A stretch of 64,000 bases of DNA from Actimicrobium sp. CCC2.4 (GCF_034347385.1 NZ_CP133777.1:1240001-1304000); one strand, 5' to 3'; numbered from the stretch's first letter, positions 28,116 through 39,990 are shown. Program-made: numbers and translations. Notes: a model not told the origin generated them from the sequence alone.

Positions 28116-30002
28116 ATGCCCACTTTTTACCGCCCCACCTCCCGTGCTTCTGCACGGGCGCTGACCTTTGTCTCTCTGGTTTCTGTCGCCGCCGGCGCGC
28201 TCGCCGACACCAGCATGCCACCGGTCGTCGTGACCGCAGCCCGTATCGAACAGAGCCAGGCTGATGCCTTGCCGCACACCACGGTCATCTCCAGCGATAC
28301 CATCCGCAACAGCCAGGCGATCGATGTGCTGACACTGCTGCGCAATGAAGCCGGCCTGCAATTTACCCAGAGCGGCGGACCGGGACAACTGGCCTCGTTT
28401 TTCCTGCGCGGTGCTTCGCCCAGCCAGACCTTGATCCTGATTGACGGCGTGCCGGTGCGGCGCGAAGGCTTCTCGGGATCGGCGGCGCTCGAGCACATCC
28501 TGCCGGAGCAGATCGACCACATCGAAATCGTACGCGGTAACGTCTCGGCGATTTATGGTTCGGGTGCCATTGGCGGCGTGATCCAGATTTTTACCCGGCG
28601 CGGCGACCGCACACCAGTCATCGGTGCCACTGTCGAAGCGGGTTCGCGCGGCACCATCAATGTCACCGGCGACATCGCCGGCCAGAGCGACGGCACGCGC
28701 TATGCAGTGACCGCAGCGCGCTTCCGCACTGATGGGTTTTCAGCGATGAATCACACCCAATTTCCGAATGAAAATCCGGACAAGAACGGCTACGACAACA
28801 CCAGCGCCTCGGTATCGTTGTCGCAGCAATGGGCCAAAGGACACGAAGCCGGTATCCGCCTGTATGCCAACGAAGGCAATTTCACCTATGACGGTGGCGG
28901 CTTCGGTGCGCCGACCGACATCAACAAGGGCACATCGAAGCAGCAATCGCTGGCGCTATTTTCGCGCGACAAATTGTCGTCGTCATGGGTGTCGAACCTG
29001 ACCTTGTCACAGACTCGTCTGAGCAACCGCAATATCTCGATCAGTGCCTTCGGCTACGACAGCCGGTACGACAGTACGGCCAATCTGCTGCAATGGAATA
29101 ATGAGATCTCGCTTACGCCGGACTGGATATTGATCGCCGGCGCTGACCTGGGCCATGAAAAAGCCGACGTCAGCAACGACGACGGCTTTGCCATCACGCG
29201 CAACGCACCTTCACGCTCGACCTCCAGCGTCTACGCCGGTATCAGCGGCAAGGCCGATGCCCATCTGCTGCAAGCCAACGTGCGCCACGATCAGGTCGAC
29301 GGCTCCGGTTCGAAGACCACCGGCTATCTTGGCTATGGCTATGCACTGACACCGGCGCTCAAGCTGATCGCCAGCGCGTCGACCGCTTTCAATGCACCGA
29401 CACTGGCGCAAGTCTATGACCCCGACAATGGCAATGCCAAGCTCAAGCCCGAGACCTCACGCTCGGTCGAGCTCGGTGCGCAATACGCGCTCGCCGGCAC
29501 ACTGGTGCGCGCCACGGTATTCAAGACCCGCACCAAAGACCAGTTCGGCATCGATCCGGATAACTGCTTTAGCGGTGCCTATCCGTTCGGCTGCCCGACC
29601 TTCAACATTGCCCAGGCCAGTAATCAGGGTGTCGAACTCAGTGCCAGCGGCAAGCTCGCCAGCGTCGACCTGAAAACCAGCCTGACATTGCAAGAGCCGG
29701 TCGACGATGCGACCAAGCAGATTCTGATCCGCCGTGCCCGCACGCTGGCGTCGGTCTCGGCAGCGCAAGCCTTTGGCGCATTGCGGGTCGGTGCCGACGT
29801 CCAGTACAGCGGTAACCGCAACGACGGCAGCCGCTCACTTGGCGGCTATGTGCTGGCCAACCTGAACGCGCGTTACGCGTTGTCGAAATCGGTCTCGCTG
29901 TTCGCCCGGGTCGACAACCTGTTCGACCGCGATTATCAGACGATCTATGGCTACAACCAGCCACCACGTGGTGTGTTTGCCGGCTTGCGCTGGCAGCAAT
30001 GA
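28116..30002 (+). CDS. btuB: TonB-dependent vitamin B12 receptor
   Basis: A 628-residue outer-membrane receptor (E. coli BtuB has 614). Signal peptide through AAGALA, then the TonB-box area MPPVVVTAARI, plug motifs TLILIDGVPVRREGFSGS and IEIVRGNVSAIYGSGAIGGV, and barrel strands ending PRGVFAGLRWQQ. The cobalamin riboswitch directly upstream and the btuC-btuD genes downstream fix the substrate class as cobalamins. A TTG at 28107 in the same frame is an alternative start, but ATG at 28116 gives the better signal peptide. Confidence 0.93.
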   Translation: MPTFYRPTSRASARALTFVSLVSVAAGALADTSMPPVVVTAARIEQSQADALPHTTVISSDTIRNSQAIDVLTLLRNEAGLQFTQSGGPGQLASFFLRGASPSQTLILIDGVPVRREGFSGSAALEHILPEQIDHIEIVRGNVSAIYGSGAIGGVIQIFTRRGDRTPVIGATVEAGSRGTINVTGDIAGQSDGTRYAVTAARFRTDGFSAMNHTQFPNENPDKNGYDNTSASVSLSQQWAKGHEAGIRLYANEGNFTYDGGGFGAPTDINKGTSKQQSLALFSRDKLSSSWVSNLTLSQTRLSNRNISISAFGYDSRYDSTANLLQWNNEISLTPDWILIAGADLGHEKADVSNDDGFAITRNAPSRSTSSVYAGISGKADAHLLQANVRHDQVDGSGSKTTGYLGYGYALTPALKLIASASTAFNAPTLAQVYDPDNGNAKLKPETSRSVELGAQYALAGTLVRATVFKTRTKDQFGIDPDNCFSGAYPFGCPTFNIAQASNQGVELSASGKLASVDLKTSLTLQEPVDDATKQILIRRARTLASVSAAQAFGALRVGADVQYSGNRNDGSRSLGGYVLANLNARYALSKSVSLFARVDNLFDRDYQTIYGYNQPPRGVFAGLRWQQ

Positions 30003-30009
30003 GGCAGCA

Positions 30010-30978
30010 GTGAATAGCGGCTCGCAGCGCGCCTGGCTGATCCTGTTGTCGATGGCGGCGACCGCTGCCCTCGCGCTGGGGGCAGCGGTCGCCTGCGGCA
30101 GCACGGGCTGCTTTGCCGGCTCGGCCGATATTGTCTGGGCCTTGCGCCTGCCGCGCGCGCTGTCGGCGTTCGCGGTGGGTGGCTTGCTGGCGCTGGCCGG
30201 TGCGTTGATGCAGGTCTTGCTGCGCAATCCGCTGGCCGATCCGTATGTGCTGGGCGTGTCCGGCGGTGCGGCCGCCGGCGCGATGACCGCGATGTTGCTG
30301 GCACCTGCCGCGCTGCTGGCCTGGAGCGCACATGTCGGTGCGCTGGCCGGTGCGCTGCTGGCGACCGGCTTGCTGTTTGGTTTGGCCCGGGGCGCGTTGT
30401 TGCGCTTGTCGGGAAGTGTTTCCGGAATTCGTTTGATCCTGACCGGCGTGATGATTGCCGCCGGTTTTGGTGCTTGCATGACCTTGTTGCTGACCCTGGC
30501 GCCGGACGCGCGCTTGCGCGGGATGATCTTCTGGCTGATGGGTGACCTTGATAATAATTTGCTGTACGCGCCGGCCTGCATCGCGCTGTTGCTGGCAGTG
30601 ATCTGGTCGTGCGCCAATGCGGCACGGCTCAATGTGCTCGCGCATGGCGATGCTGCCGCGCAGTTGCTGGGCGTGCCGGTGCTGCGCCTGCGTGCGCTGA
30701 CTTTGCTGGTGGCCTCGGTGGCAACGGCGGCGGCGGTGGCCGTGGCCGGCACAATCGGTTTTGTCGGGCTGGTCGTACCGCATGCATTGCGACTGCTGTT
30801 GGGCAATGACCAGCGACTGCTGTTGCCGGCCTGTGCGCTCGGTGGCGGCATCGCGCTGGTGCTGGCCGATTTGCTGGCGCGCGCCATCGTCGCGCCGACC
30901 CAGCTACCGGTCGGCGTGATCACCGCGCTGGTCGGCGTGCCGGTATTTCTGTTCCTGCTGCAGCGGGGGCGGGCGTGA
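30010..30978 (+). CDS. btuC: cobalamin ABC transporter permease
   Basis: A 322-residue FecCD/BtuC-type permease of about ten helices. Landmarks are WALRLPRALSAFAVGGLLAL, GALMQVLLRNPLADPYVLGV, and TIGFVGLVVPHALRLLLGND near the ATPase-contact loop. Start is GTG at 30010 with GAGG six bases upstream; the open frame extends upstream into btuB but codes nothing family-like. It lies between btuB and btuD, whose GTG overlaps its stop (GTGA). It carries B12 across the inner membrane with BtuD and BtuF. Confidence 0.9.
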   Translation: MNSGSQRAWLILLSMAATAALALGAAVACGSTGCFAGSADIVWALRLPRALSAFAVGGLLALAGALMQVLLRNPLADPYVLGVSGGAAAGAMTAMLLAPAALLAWSAHVGALAGALLATGLLFGLARGALLRLSGSVSGIRLILTGVMIAAGFGACMTLLLTLAPDARLRGMIFWLMGDLDNNLLYAPACIALLLAVIWSCANAARLNVLAHGDAAAQLLGVPVLRLRALTLLVASVATAAAVAVAGTIGFVGLVVPHALRLLLGNDQRLLLPACALGGGIALVLADLLARAIVAPTQLPVGVITALVGVPVFLFLLQRGRA

Positions 30979-31733
30979 ATTCCCTGCGGGCTGAACATGT
31001 CAGCATCACCATCGGCGGGCGAACCCTGATCCGCGCGCTCGACTGGCAAGTCAGTGCTGGCCAGTTCTGGTGTGTGCTCGGGCGCAATGGCGTCGGCAAA
31101 ACCAGCCTGCTGCATACGATCGCCGGCTTGCTGCGACCGTCGACCGGACGGGTGCTGATCGACGAGGTGGCGTTGCCGGCGATTCCTGCGCTGGCGCTGG
31201 CACGCTTGCGCGGGCTGATGCCGCAACAACATGTCGATGCGTTTTCGATGTCGGTGCTCGAAACGTTGCTGATCGGTCGCACGCCGTATCGCATCGGGCG
31301 CGGCTGGGATACCGATGCCGATATCGCTGCCGCCCGTGCGGCGCTCGATAGCGTCGATCTGGGCGGTCGCGCCGGTAGTGACGTGCTGCAGTTATCGGGT
31401 GGCGAGCGCCAGCGCGTCGCGCTGGCGACGCTGCTGGTACAGGCACCGGCGATCATGCTGCTTGACGAGCCGACCGCGCATCAGGATGTGGCGCACCAGC
31501 TGGCAATGCTGGCACTGGTGCGCCAGCTCAGCGAGCGGCATGCGGTGGTGATGAACTGCCATGACATCAACCTGGCGGCGCGCTTTGCGACCCATGTGCT
31601 GGTGCTGGGCGCGGATCGTAGCTGGAGCGGCACGGTCGACGCCGTGCTGGTGCCGGCGGTGCTGGAGCCGGCTTTCGGTTGCGCTTTCCGGGTGCTGGAA
31701 GGGCAGGGGATGCGCAGCTTTATTGCGGGGTAG
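30975..31733 (+). CDS. btuD: cobalamin ABC transporter ATP-binding protein
   Basis: A 252-residue ATPase starting at GTG. Walker A GRNGVGKTS, signature LSGGERQR and Walker B IMLLDEPTAHQD are intact; the segment RLRGLMPQQHVDAFSMSVLE is the Q-loop region typical of siderophore and B12 importers. It pairs with the BtuC permease just upstream and completes a btuB-C-D operon under riboswitch control. Confidence 0.9.
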   Translation: MNSLRAEHVSITIGGRTLIRALDWQVSAGQFWCVLGRNGVGKTSLLHTIAGLLRPSTGRVLIDEVALPAIPALALARLRGLMPQQHVDAFSMSVLETLLIGRTPYRIGRGWDTDADIAAARAALDSVDLGGRAGSDVLQLSGGERQRVALATLLVQAPAIMLLDEPTAHQDVAHQLAMLALVRQLSERHAVVMNCHDINLAARFATHVLVLGADRSWSGTVDAVLVPAVLEPAFGCAFRVLEGQGMRSFIAG

Positions 31734-31783
31734 CGCTGTGGTCCGGATTTTGATGAGGTTTTCCGGCGTTCGCCAGGGCATGT

Positions 31784-31811
31784 GGTGCCAATGCCCGTTG
31801 GTTATTGCACC
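31784..31811 (+). repeat. REP-like palindrome, copy 1 (diverged)
   Basis: A 28-base element starting GGTGCCAATGCCC and ending GGTTATTGCACC. It matches the 27-base copy at 44733 apart from a few changes, and is inverted relative to the copy at 33115. It lies 50 bases after btuD, to the left of the IS110-type element. Confidence 0.75.
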
Positions 31812-31823
31812 CTTGTATTATGG

Positions 31824-31884
31824 TTTTGAAGTTGTCTTAGTTTTGAAGTTGTCTTAGTTTTGAAGTTGGTTTAGTTTTGAAGTT
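31824..31884 (+). repeat. 17-bp tandem repeat, about 3.6 copies
   Basis: TTTTGAAGTTGTCTTAG occurs at 31824 and 31841, with a variant at 31858 (GGTTTAG ending) and a partial copy at 31875. The array abuts the left inverted repeat of the IS110-type element. It is AT-rich compared with its surroundings. Confidence 0.85.
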
Positions 31885-31889
31885 ATGCC

Positions 31890-33062
<1,173 letters not shown>

Positions 33063-33114
33063 CCGGCATAACAGTATCTACGTCCGGGGGGCGATACGAT
33101 GGCTCTTCGGGTAG

Positions 33115-33141
33115 GGTGCAATAACCGCAGGGCATTGCACC
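33115..33141 (+). repeat. REP-like palindrome, copy 2
   Basis: A 27-base element with inverted ends, GGTGCAATAACC to GGGCATTGCACC. It is the exact reverse complement of the copy at 44733-44759 and lies 43 bases beyond the right end of the IS110-type element, inverted relative to copy 1 on the left. Confidence 0.9.
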
Positions 33142-33169
33142 GGCTGCGTACCAGATCAGCGCCTGACTT

Positions 33170-34876
33170 TTAAAATTCTTCCCAGTCGTCGTTGGCAACG
33201 GTAGGTTTCTTCACCGCCAGCGAGGAAGCACCTGCTGCCCGTGCGATCAATGCTTTCCTGGCGACGGGGAGGCGTACGGCAGCCACCGTGCCGTTTCTGG
33301 CCGCGACCTGCAGCGGTGGACTCGTCCCGTCCAGCCGGAAAATACTGACCACGTCCGACAAATGATGGGCCTGGTCTTGCATGCTTTGCGCGGCGGCAGC
33401 GGCTTGTTCGACCAGCGCTGCGTTCTGTTGAGTGACGTCATCCATCTCGGTGATGGCCATGTTGATCTGCTCGATGCCACGGGTCTGTTCGGCGCTGGCC
33501 GACGAGATCTCGCCCATGATGTCGGTGACACGCTGCACGCTGGTGACGATTTCATCCATCGTCACGCCGGCCTGATCGACCAGCCGGGCGCCGGCATCGA
33601 CCTTGTCGACCGAATCGCTGATCAATCCCTTGATTTCTTTTGCGGCGGTTGCCGAGCGCTGCGCCAGGCTGCGCACTTCGGCCGCGACGACGGCAAAACC
33701 GCGACCCTGTTCACCGGCGCGGGCTGCTTCGACGGCGGCATTGAGCGCGAGGATGTTGGTCTGGAACGCGATGCTGTCGATGACGCCGATGATATCGACG
33801 ATCTTCTTCGACGAGTCATTGATCGAGGTCATCGTGCCGACGACTTCGGCCACGACCGCACCGCCACGCACCGCCACTGCCGAGGCACTGGCGGCCAGAC
33901 TGTTGGCCTGGCGGGCATTGTCGGCATTCTGGCGCACCGTCGAAATCAGGTCTTCCATTGATGACGCGGTCTGTTCCAGCGAACCGGCCTGGGCTTCGGT
34001 ACGGGCCGACAGGTCCATGTTACCGCTGGCGATTTCGCCGGAGGCATTGGCGATCGTGTCGGTACCGACACGCACCTGCCCGACGATTTCGCCGAGCCGG
34101 TCGCGCATGGTTTTCAGTGCAAACAGCAGGCTGGACTGGTCGCCCGGACGCAGGTCGATGGGCGAGTGCAGGTCGCCGGCGGCGATATTGGCGGTGACTT
34201 GCATCGCATAGCCAGGCTCGCCACCGAGCTGGCGCAGCAAGCCGCGCGTGATCAGGATGGCGGAAGCGAGACCGGCCAGCAAGGCAATGCCGGTGAACAC
34301 GGCGATCAGCAATTGTCCGGAATGGCCGCGCCGGGCGACTTCCGCCTTGGCGTCGTCGATCGTGGCGCGTTGCTGGTTGGCCAGTTTGTCCAGCGTGGTC
34401 AGATACGCCGCCAGCGCAGGTTCGAGCTGGCCGCCGATTGCGGCTTTGGTGGCCTCGTCATTGCCTTCTTTTTTTGCACTGAAGGCGGTAGTACGGGCTT
34501 TGATGTAGGCGCTGCGGCGCTCGCCGATTTCGGTATAGACCGGTGCCTCGGTCTCATTTTTCAGCGTCTCGAGCTGCTTCTGGATTTCGCTGATGCGGGC
34601 TGACGTGGCCTTGATGTCCGCTTCAGTTTTCTTTTGTATGGCAGCGTCATTACCGCTTAATACCGTGATCAGACGCGCACCGTTCAGATGGGTCGCCGCA
34701 TGCCATTCCTGCACCAGCCCGGCCTTGACCATCGTCGTGGACATCATTTTGCCGGCGATCTCGCCGACGCCTTGCAGCGACCAGATGCCGATGCCGGCCG
34801 CACACAGCAGCAGCAACAGGATGGTCGAAAAGGCCAGCGCAAGCCGGGATGCAACAGTCATTTTGGAGGGGATCAT
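33170..34876 (-). CDS. methyl-accepting chemotaxis protein
   Basis: A 568-residue chemoreceptor. A first membrane helix ([20 protein letters not shown]) is followed by a four-helix-bundle-like periplasmic domain of about 160 residues, a second helix near residue 195, a HAMP region and a long signalling coiled coil. The hairpin tip [20 protein letters not shown] binds CheA and CheW. The C-terminus DDWEEF is a CheR/CheB-tether-like pentapeptide. The start at 34876 has AGGAG upstream. It may signal through the CheA at 24953 or through a main system elsewhere; the ligand is unknown. Confidence 0.92.
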   Translation of the reverse strand: MIPSKMTVASRLALAFSTILLLLLCAAGIGIWSLQGVGEIAGKMMSTTMVKAGLVQEWHAATHLNGARLITVLSGNDAAIQKKTEADIKATSARISEIQKQLETLKNETEAPVYTEIGERRSAYIKARTTAFSAKKEGNDEATKAAIGGQLEPALAAYLTTLDKLANQQRATIDDAKAEVARRGHSGQLLIAVFTGIALLAGLASAILITRGLLRQLGGEPGYAMQVTANIAAGDLHSPIDLRPGDQSSLLFALKTMRDRLGEIVGQVRVGTDTIANASGEIASGNMDLSARTEAQAGSLEQTASSMEDLISTVRQNADNARQANSLAASASAVAVRGGAVVAEVVGTMTSINDSSKKIVDIIGVIDSIAFQTNILALNAAVEAARAGEQGRGFAVVAAEVRSLAQRSATAAKEIKGLISDSVDKVDAGARLVDQAGVTMDEIVTSVQRVTDIMGEISSASAEQTRGIEQINMAITEMDDVTQQNAALVEQAAAAAQSMQDQAHHLSDVVSIFRLDGTSPPLQVAARNGTVAAVRLPVARKALIARAAGASSLAVKKPTVANDDWEEF

Positions 34877-34951
34877 GGCAATTAGCTCCTGCAACGGGAT
34901 CGATATTTTCCTGCCAGGTCGGGGACTCTGACAGAAACTTTTTTATGTTTT

Positions 34952-35350
34952 TTACTGCGCCGATGGCGGATTCCGGGCTGTACAGGCGCTGCGGCTGGTG
35001 TCGAAGTGCGTGCCGTATTTTTCCCTGCACCAGACGTTCATGTCGGTATGCGGTGGTCCCGACTGCGCTTGTGGCGCGGCTGCGCGCTGCAGAAAATCTT
35101 GCACGGCGGTGTCACCGATCTGATAGCTCATGGCCAGCAGGATCACGGTAATGACCAGATTAGCGATAGCTGGTAGTCGAATGCGCGCTACCGGATCATT
35201 CCAGAGTTTCCAGCTCCAGTAAATACCCGGAAGCAACAAAAAGAACGAGGCACCTGCTGCAGCCGGACTGACGCGCCATATGCGTCGGATCAGCCAGATC
35301 CATAGCACCAGACTGAGCAGCATCAGTAACAGGTAGATGACGATCAGCAT
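34952..35350 (-). CDS. small membrane protein, unknown function
   Basis: A 132-residue protein with three hydrophobic segments: LIVIYLLLMLLSLVLWIWLI, AGASFFLLLPGIYWSW and LPAIANLVITVILLAMSY. A hydrophilic tail follows with two cysteines (NVWCREKYGTHFD and SRSACTARN). I recognise no family. It lies between the chemoreceptor and btuF genes, on the same strand as both. Confidence 0.65.
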   Translation of the reverse strand: MLIVIYLLLMLLSLVLWIWLIRRIWRVSPAAAGASFFLLLPGIYWSWKLWNDPVARIRLPAIANLVITVILLAMSYQIGDTAVQDFLQRAAAPQAQSGPPHTDMNVWCREKYGTHFDTSRSACTARNPPSAQ

Positions 35351-35374
35351 GGTGGTCCTTTTATCGGGAGTCGC

Positions 35375-36253
35375 TTAGGAGGGACGTTTGCGGCGCGCGC
35401 TGTCGAGCTGGCGGCACAGCAGCTCGGTGCCGTCGAGCAGACGCGGGCCGCTGCGGGCCAGCCAGTCGGCATTGATGACGAACAGGTTGTTGCGCTGCAC
35501 GGCCAGCAACGATGGAAAGCGACGCCAGTCGGCCAGTGCAGCCGCCTCGTCGTCACCGCCGGTCAGGATGACTTCGGGATTGGCTTGCAGTACCGCTTCG
35601 GCACCGATCACGGGGGCGAGTTGCGGTAGCTGCGCGAAGATGTTGTTACCACCGCAAAGCCGGATCGCTGACGACACCATGCTCTGTCCATTGAGCGTCA
35701 TCAGCGGCGCGCGCCAGATCTGGTAGAACACCGGCACGGTCGCGCGCCGCTGGTAGGTACTGGTCAGTGTCTGCAGTCGCACCCGGAAATCGCGCGCCGC
35801 AGCGTGGCCGGTGGCTTCGCTGCCGGCCAGCGTTGCCAGCCGTTCCAGCGACGACGCGATCGTCGCGAAATCGCGTGGTTCGCTGTCGAAAACCGCGATG
35901 CCGAGGGCGCGCAGGCGTGCCAGTTGCGAGGCCGAATTGCCGCTGCCCCAGGCCACCACCAGGTCGGGCTTGAGCATCACGATACGCTCGATATCGAGTG
36001 CCGCAGCACCGCCGACCGAACCGATTATTTTGGCCGCCGGCGGGAAATCGCTGTAATCGCTGACCCCGACCAGACGCGCGCCGGCACCGGCGGCAAACAG
36101 CAATTCGGTCACGTGCGGTGCCAGGCTGATGATGCGGCGCGCCGGTGCATCAAGCCGGATCGGGTGGCCGGCATCATCGGTGGCCGACACCGGTGCGGCC
36201 CCGGCGAGCGCGCCTGATGTGGCGAGCAACAACGCGATCAGTAGTCGCGGCAT
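35375..36253 (-). CDS. btuF: cobalamin-binding periplasmic protein, BtuF-like
   Basis: A 292-residue protein with a signal peptide ending near ALAGA. The clusters RRIISLAPHVTELLFAAGAG, LVGVSDYSDFPPAAKIIGSV and IERIVMLKPDLVVAWGSGN are typical BtuF-type (cluster A helical-backbone) binding proteins. It would hand B12 to BtuC-BtuD, encoded 4 kb away on the other strand. The start MPRLLIALL at 36253 is chosen; a GTG two codons upstream (36259) overlaps the panC stop. It follows panC with 2 bases between, so it probably rides on the panC transcript. Confidence 0.85.
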   Translation of the reverse strand: MPRLLIALLLATSGALAGAAPVSATDDAGHPIRLDAPARRIISLAPHVTELLFAAGAGARLVGVSDYSDFPPAAKIIGSVGGAAALDIERIVMLKPDLVVAWGSGNSASQLARLRALGIAVFDSEPRDFATIASSLERLATLAGSEATGHAAARDFRVRLQTLTSTYQRRATVPVFYQIWRAPLMTLNGQSMVSSAIRLCGGNNIFAQLPQLAPVIGAEAVLQANPEVILTGGDDEAAALADWRRFPSLLAVQRNNLFVINADWLARSGPRLLDGTELLCRQLDSARRKRPS

Positions 36254-36255
36254 CG

Positions 36256-37131
<876 letters not shown>

Positions 37132-37950
37132 TCAGCCGGGCGAATACGCCAGCCGGACATAGATAGGCGCAAACGGTTCGGCCTGGGTAATTTCGATCAG
37201 GCTTTCCTTGGCCAGTTCCAGCAGCGCGACGAAGTTCACCACCAGCACCGGAATGCCGCGCGAGGGCTCGAACAGCTCGGTGAATTCGACGAAGCGCTGA
37301 CTTTGCAGGCGGCGCAGGATGGCGCTCATGTGCTCGCGCACCGAGAGTTCTTCGCGGCTGATCTTGTGATGCTCGGTGAGCCGGGTACGCTTGATCACAT
37401 CAGCCCAGGCCGCTTGCAGATCGATCACCGCGACGTCGGGCCAGCGCGTCACCAGCGCCTGCTCGATATAAATTTGCGGGCGGAAATAATCGCGGCCGAC
37501 CTGCGGCACCGCATCGATCTGGTAGGCCGCCAGCTTCATCTGTTCGTATTCGAGCAGGCGACGTACCAGCTCGGCGCGCGGATCGCCGGCGTCGTCGTTA
37601 TCGGCCTTGCGCACCGGCAGCAGCATGCGCGATTTGATTTCGATGAGCATCGCCGCCATCAGCAGATATTCGGCAGCCAGCTCGAGATTGCTCAGGCGGA
37701 TCTGGTCAACGTATGCCAGATACTGGCGGGTCACCTGGGCCATCGGAATATCGAGAATATTGAAGTTCTGCTTGCGGATCAGGTACAGCAGCAAATCGAG
37801 CGGACCCTCGAACGCGTCCAGAAAAACTTCCAGCGCATCGGGCGGAATGTAGAGGTCGTTGGGCAGTTTGAACAGCGGCTCACCATACAGGCGCGCATAG
37901 CCGTTGCCATCCTCCGGAACAAGCGCCAGCGCAGGCGACACTGCGCGCAT
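37132..37950 (-). CDS. scpA: segregation and condensation protein A
   Basis: A 272-residue kleisin that joins ScpB and SMC in the chromosome condensin. FEGPLDLLLYLIRKQNFNIL at the N-terminus is the family hallmark, followed by LAAEYLLMAAMLIEIKSRML, the helix that touches the SMC neck. A variable N-terminal extension of about 45 residues precedes the core. Gene order DUF3460-scpA-panC is common in Burkholderiales. No scpB is seen nearby. Confidence 0.93.
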   Translation of the reverse strand: MRAVSPALALVPEDGNGYARLYGEPLFKLPNDLYIPPDALEVFLDAFEGPLDLLLYLIRKQNFNILDIPMAQVTRQYLAYVDQIRLSNLELAAEYLLMAAMLIEIKSRMLLPVRKADNDDAGDPRAELVRRLLEYEQMKLAAYQIDAVPQVGRDYFRPQIYIEQALVTRWPDVAVIDLQAAWADVIKRTRLTEHHKISREELSVREHMSAILRRLQSQRFVEFTELFEPSRGIPVLVVNFVALLELAKESLIEITQAEPFAPIYVRLAYSPG

Positions 37951-37952
37951 CG

Positions 37953-38162
37953 TTACAGCTTGTTCTGGTACACGTACGGCTGTTGCGCGACTTTCGAGTC
38001 GTTGGTGCGGTCCTGGCTATCGAGGTCGCGCGGTGCCTTGTCCCACAGCAGGGCACGGCCGGCACGTTGCTGTTCTTCGAGTTGCGGATTTTTCTTTTTG
38101 AGGTCGGCGATGAAGAGCGTGATCTCGGATTCGTAGCGCTGGAATTGCTTGGTGAATTTCAT
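37953..38162 (-). CDS. DUF3460 family small protein
   Basis: A 69-residue soluble protein, KFTKQFQRYESEITLFIADL followed by KKKNPQLEEQQRAGRALLWD. This small family is confined mainly to betaproteobacteria and sits beside scpA, as here (2 bases between). Its function is unknown. The ATG overlaps the SulP stop in ATGA fashion, so translation may be coupled. Confidence 0.85.
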   Translation of the reverse strand: MKFTKQFQRYESEITLFIADLKKKNPQLEEQQRAGRALLWDKAPRDLDSQDRTNDSKVAQQPYVYQNKL

Positions 38163-39886
38163 GGGGCTCTTTGCGACTGGTTGGCGGCAGCGGGCATTTT
38201 ACCTTGTTCGTCACTGGCGGCGCTGAAAATGCGGGCCCGCGCATAGGCTGCATCGATACTGTCGACGCAATTGTTTTCGCCCAGCCGGTCGAGAAAGCCG
38301 GAGCGCTCAATCTGCGCGCGCGGTTGCCGGTTGGGTCCGCACAGGATCAGCTGACCGCCATGCCGGTGCAAGGCCCGGCGCACCGTATCGAGTGCATCGA
38401 GGCCGGTTGAATCGATGCTGATCAGCTGATGCAGTTCGAGGATCAGTACCCGTTGCGGCACGGCTTGCGCTTCGATCAGCAGTTCGAGCTTGCCGACTGC
38501 GCCAAAGAACAGCGAGCCATAGATCGAATAGGCCCGCACACCCGGCAACGGGCCAGGAACCGTGATGGGCGCGATCTGCGTCAGGTCGGAAATCCGGTAG
38601 ATGAAGAACACGCAGGCCAGCACCAGCCCGACTTCGACGGCGGTGGTCAGGTCGACAATCACGGTCAGAAAAAACGTCGCCAGCATCAGGATGCGGTACG
38701 GCATCGACAGCCGTCGCAAGCGGACAAACTCGTGCCATTCGCCCATGTTCCATGCCATGTAAATCAGGATCGCCGCCATCGTCGCCAGCGGAACATCGGT
38801 GGCCAGCGGCGCGGCGAACAGGATCAGCATCAGCAGCGTCAGCGCATGGACGATGCCGGAGACCGGTGAGGTCGCGCCGCTGCGGATATTGGTGACGGTG
38901 CGGGCGATGGTGCCGGTGGCCGGCAAGCCACCAAAAAAAGGCGTGACGAAATTGGCCACGCCCTGCGCCATCAATTCCTGGTTCGGGTCATGGCGGGTAT
39001 CGATCAGGCCATCGGCGATGCGGGCACAGAGCAGCGATTCGATCGCGCCCAGCAAGGCGATCGTCAAGGTCGGTGCGAACAATTGCTTGACCAGTTCCCA
39101 GCTGAAGTCCGGCAGCACGAACACCGGCAAGCCTTGCGGGATGCCGCCGAAGCGGCTGCCGATGGTCTCGACCGGCAAGGCCAGCAGCGCGCTGGCCAGT
39201 GTCGCCAGCAACAGCACCACGACGCTGCCCGGCACGATGCTGCAACGCTGCCGCCAGCGTGGATGCGGCAGGCCGGGGTCCAGCGACGAACGCGCCAGCC
39301 GCGACCAGCCGATCAGCAGCAACAGCGACAGCAGTGCCAGCAGCAGCGACGGCCAGTGGGTGGTCGAGGCATGCTGCACCAGCATGCGCAACTGGGCAAA
39401 AAAATCACCCGGCATGCGAGTGATCCTGAGTCCGAAAAAATCCTTCAGCTGCGATAGCGCGATCAGTACCGCAATGCCGTTGGTGAAGCCGATCACGATC
39501 GGCAGCGGAATGTAGCGGATCAGCGAGCCGAGCCGGAACATGCCCATCGCAAACAGCAGGATGCCGGCGCAACTGGTGGCGATCAGCAGGTTGGCCAGGC
39601 CGTATTTGTCGATGATGCCGTAGATGACGACGATGAAGGCACCGGCCGGTCCGCCTATCTGCACGCGCGACCCGCCCAATGCTGAAATCAGAAAGCCGGC
39701 AATGATGGCGGTGAACAAGCCGGCTTCCGGCTTGACCCCGGAAGCAATCGCGAAGGCCATCGCCAGTGGCAGCGCGACGACGCTGACGGTGATACCGGCA
39801 ATGATGTCCTTGCGCAGTCGCTGCGGACTATAGTCGGCCAGCGTGTCGAGCAGGGTCGGATGAAACCGGAAGCGAAAAGATGACAT
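38159..39886 (-). CDS. SulP-family anion transporter with STAS domain
   Basis: A 575-residue membrane protein. The transporter core of about 10-14 helices begins at ADYSPQRLRKDIIAGITVSV, with GLFTAIIAGFLISALGGSRV and TNIRSGATSPVSGIVHA as typical pieces. The cytoplasmic STAS domain follows, with ILELHQLISIDSTGLDALDT. Relatives carry sulfate, bicarbonate or other anions by proton or sodium symport; the sequence does not tell which. It is the first gene of a probable run SulP-DUF3460-scpA-panC-btuF. Confidence 0.92.
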   Translation of the reverse strand: MSSFRFRFHPTLLDTLADYSPQRLRKDIIAGITVSVVALPLAMAFAIASGVKPEAGLFTAIIAGFLISALGGSRVQIGGPAGAFIVVIYGIIDKYGLANLLIATSCAGILLFAMGMFRLGSLIRYIPLPIVIGFTNGIAVLIALSQLKDFFGLRITRMPGDFFAQLRMLVQHASTTHWPSLLLALLSLLLLIGWSRLARSSLDPGLPHPRWRQRCSIVPGSVVVLLLATLASALLALPVETIGSRFGGIPQGLPVFVLPDFSWELVKQLFAPTLTIALLGAIESLLCARIADGLIDTRHDPNQELMAQGVANFVTPFFGGLPATGTIARTVTNIRSGATSPVSGIVHALTLLMLILFAAPLATDVPLATMAAILIYMAWNMGEWHEFVRLRRLSMPYRILMLATFFLTVIVDLTTAVEVGLVLACVFFIYRISDLTQIAPITVPGPLPGVRAYSIYGSLFFGAVGKLELLIEAQAVPQRVLILELHQLISIDSTGLDALDTVRRALHRHGGQLILCGPNRQPRAQIERSGFLDRLGENNCVDSIDAAYARARIFSAASDEQGKMPAAANQSQRAP

Positions 39887-39990
39887 GCCAGGCCCCTGGA
39901 AAAGCAGGCGACAGGTCCGGCCTGCGGGTCAGGCCATTGTGCACGGGAGTCGTGCCGGGTTTCAAGGGAAAGCAGGAAAAGTAGCAGTGA

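Noticed and set aside
27941-28264. A 107-codon frame starting within the cobalamin riboswitch
   Set aside because: It runs through the riboswitch B12 box and into the start of btuB in another frame, so it is not a gene.
29638-31232. Long minus-strand frames opposite btuB, btuC and btuD
   Set aside because: Gln/Arg/Ala-rich shadows with no family features; the plus-strand btu genes and riboswitch are certain.
31824-31884. Short tandem repeats as a CRISPR remnant
   Set aside because: Units of 17 bp are contiguous with no spacers.
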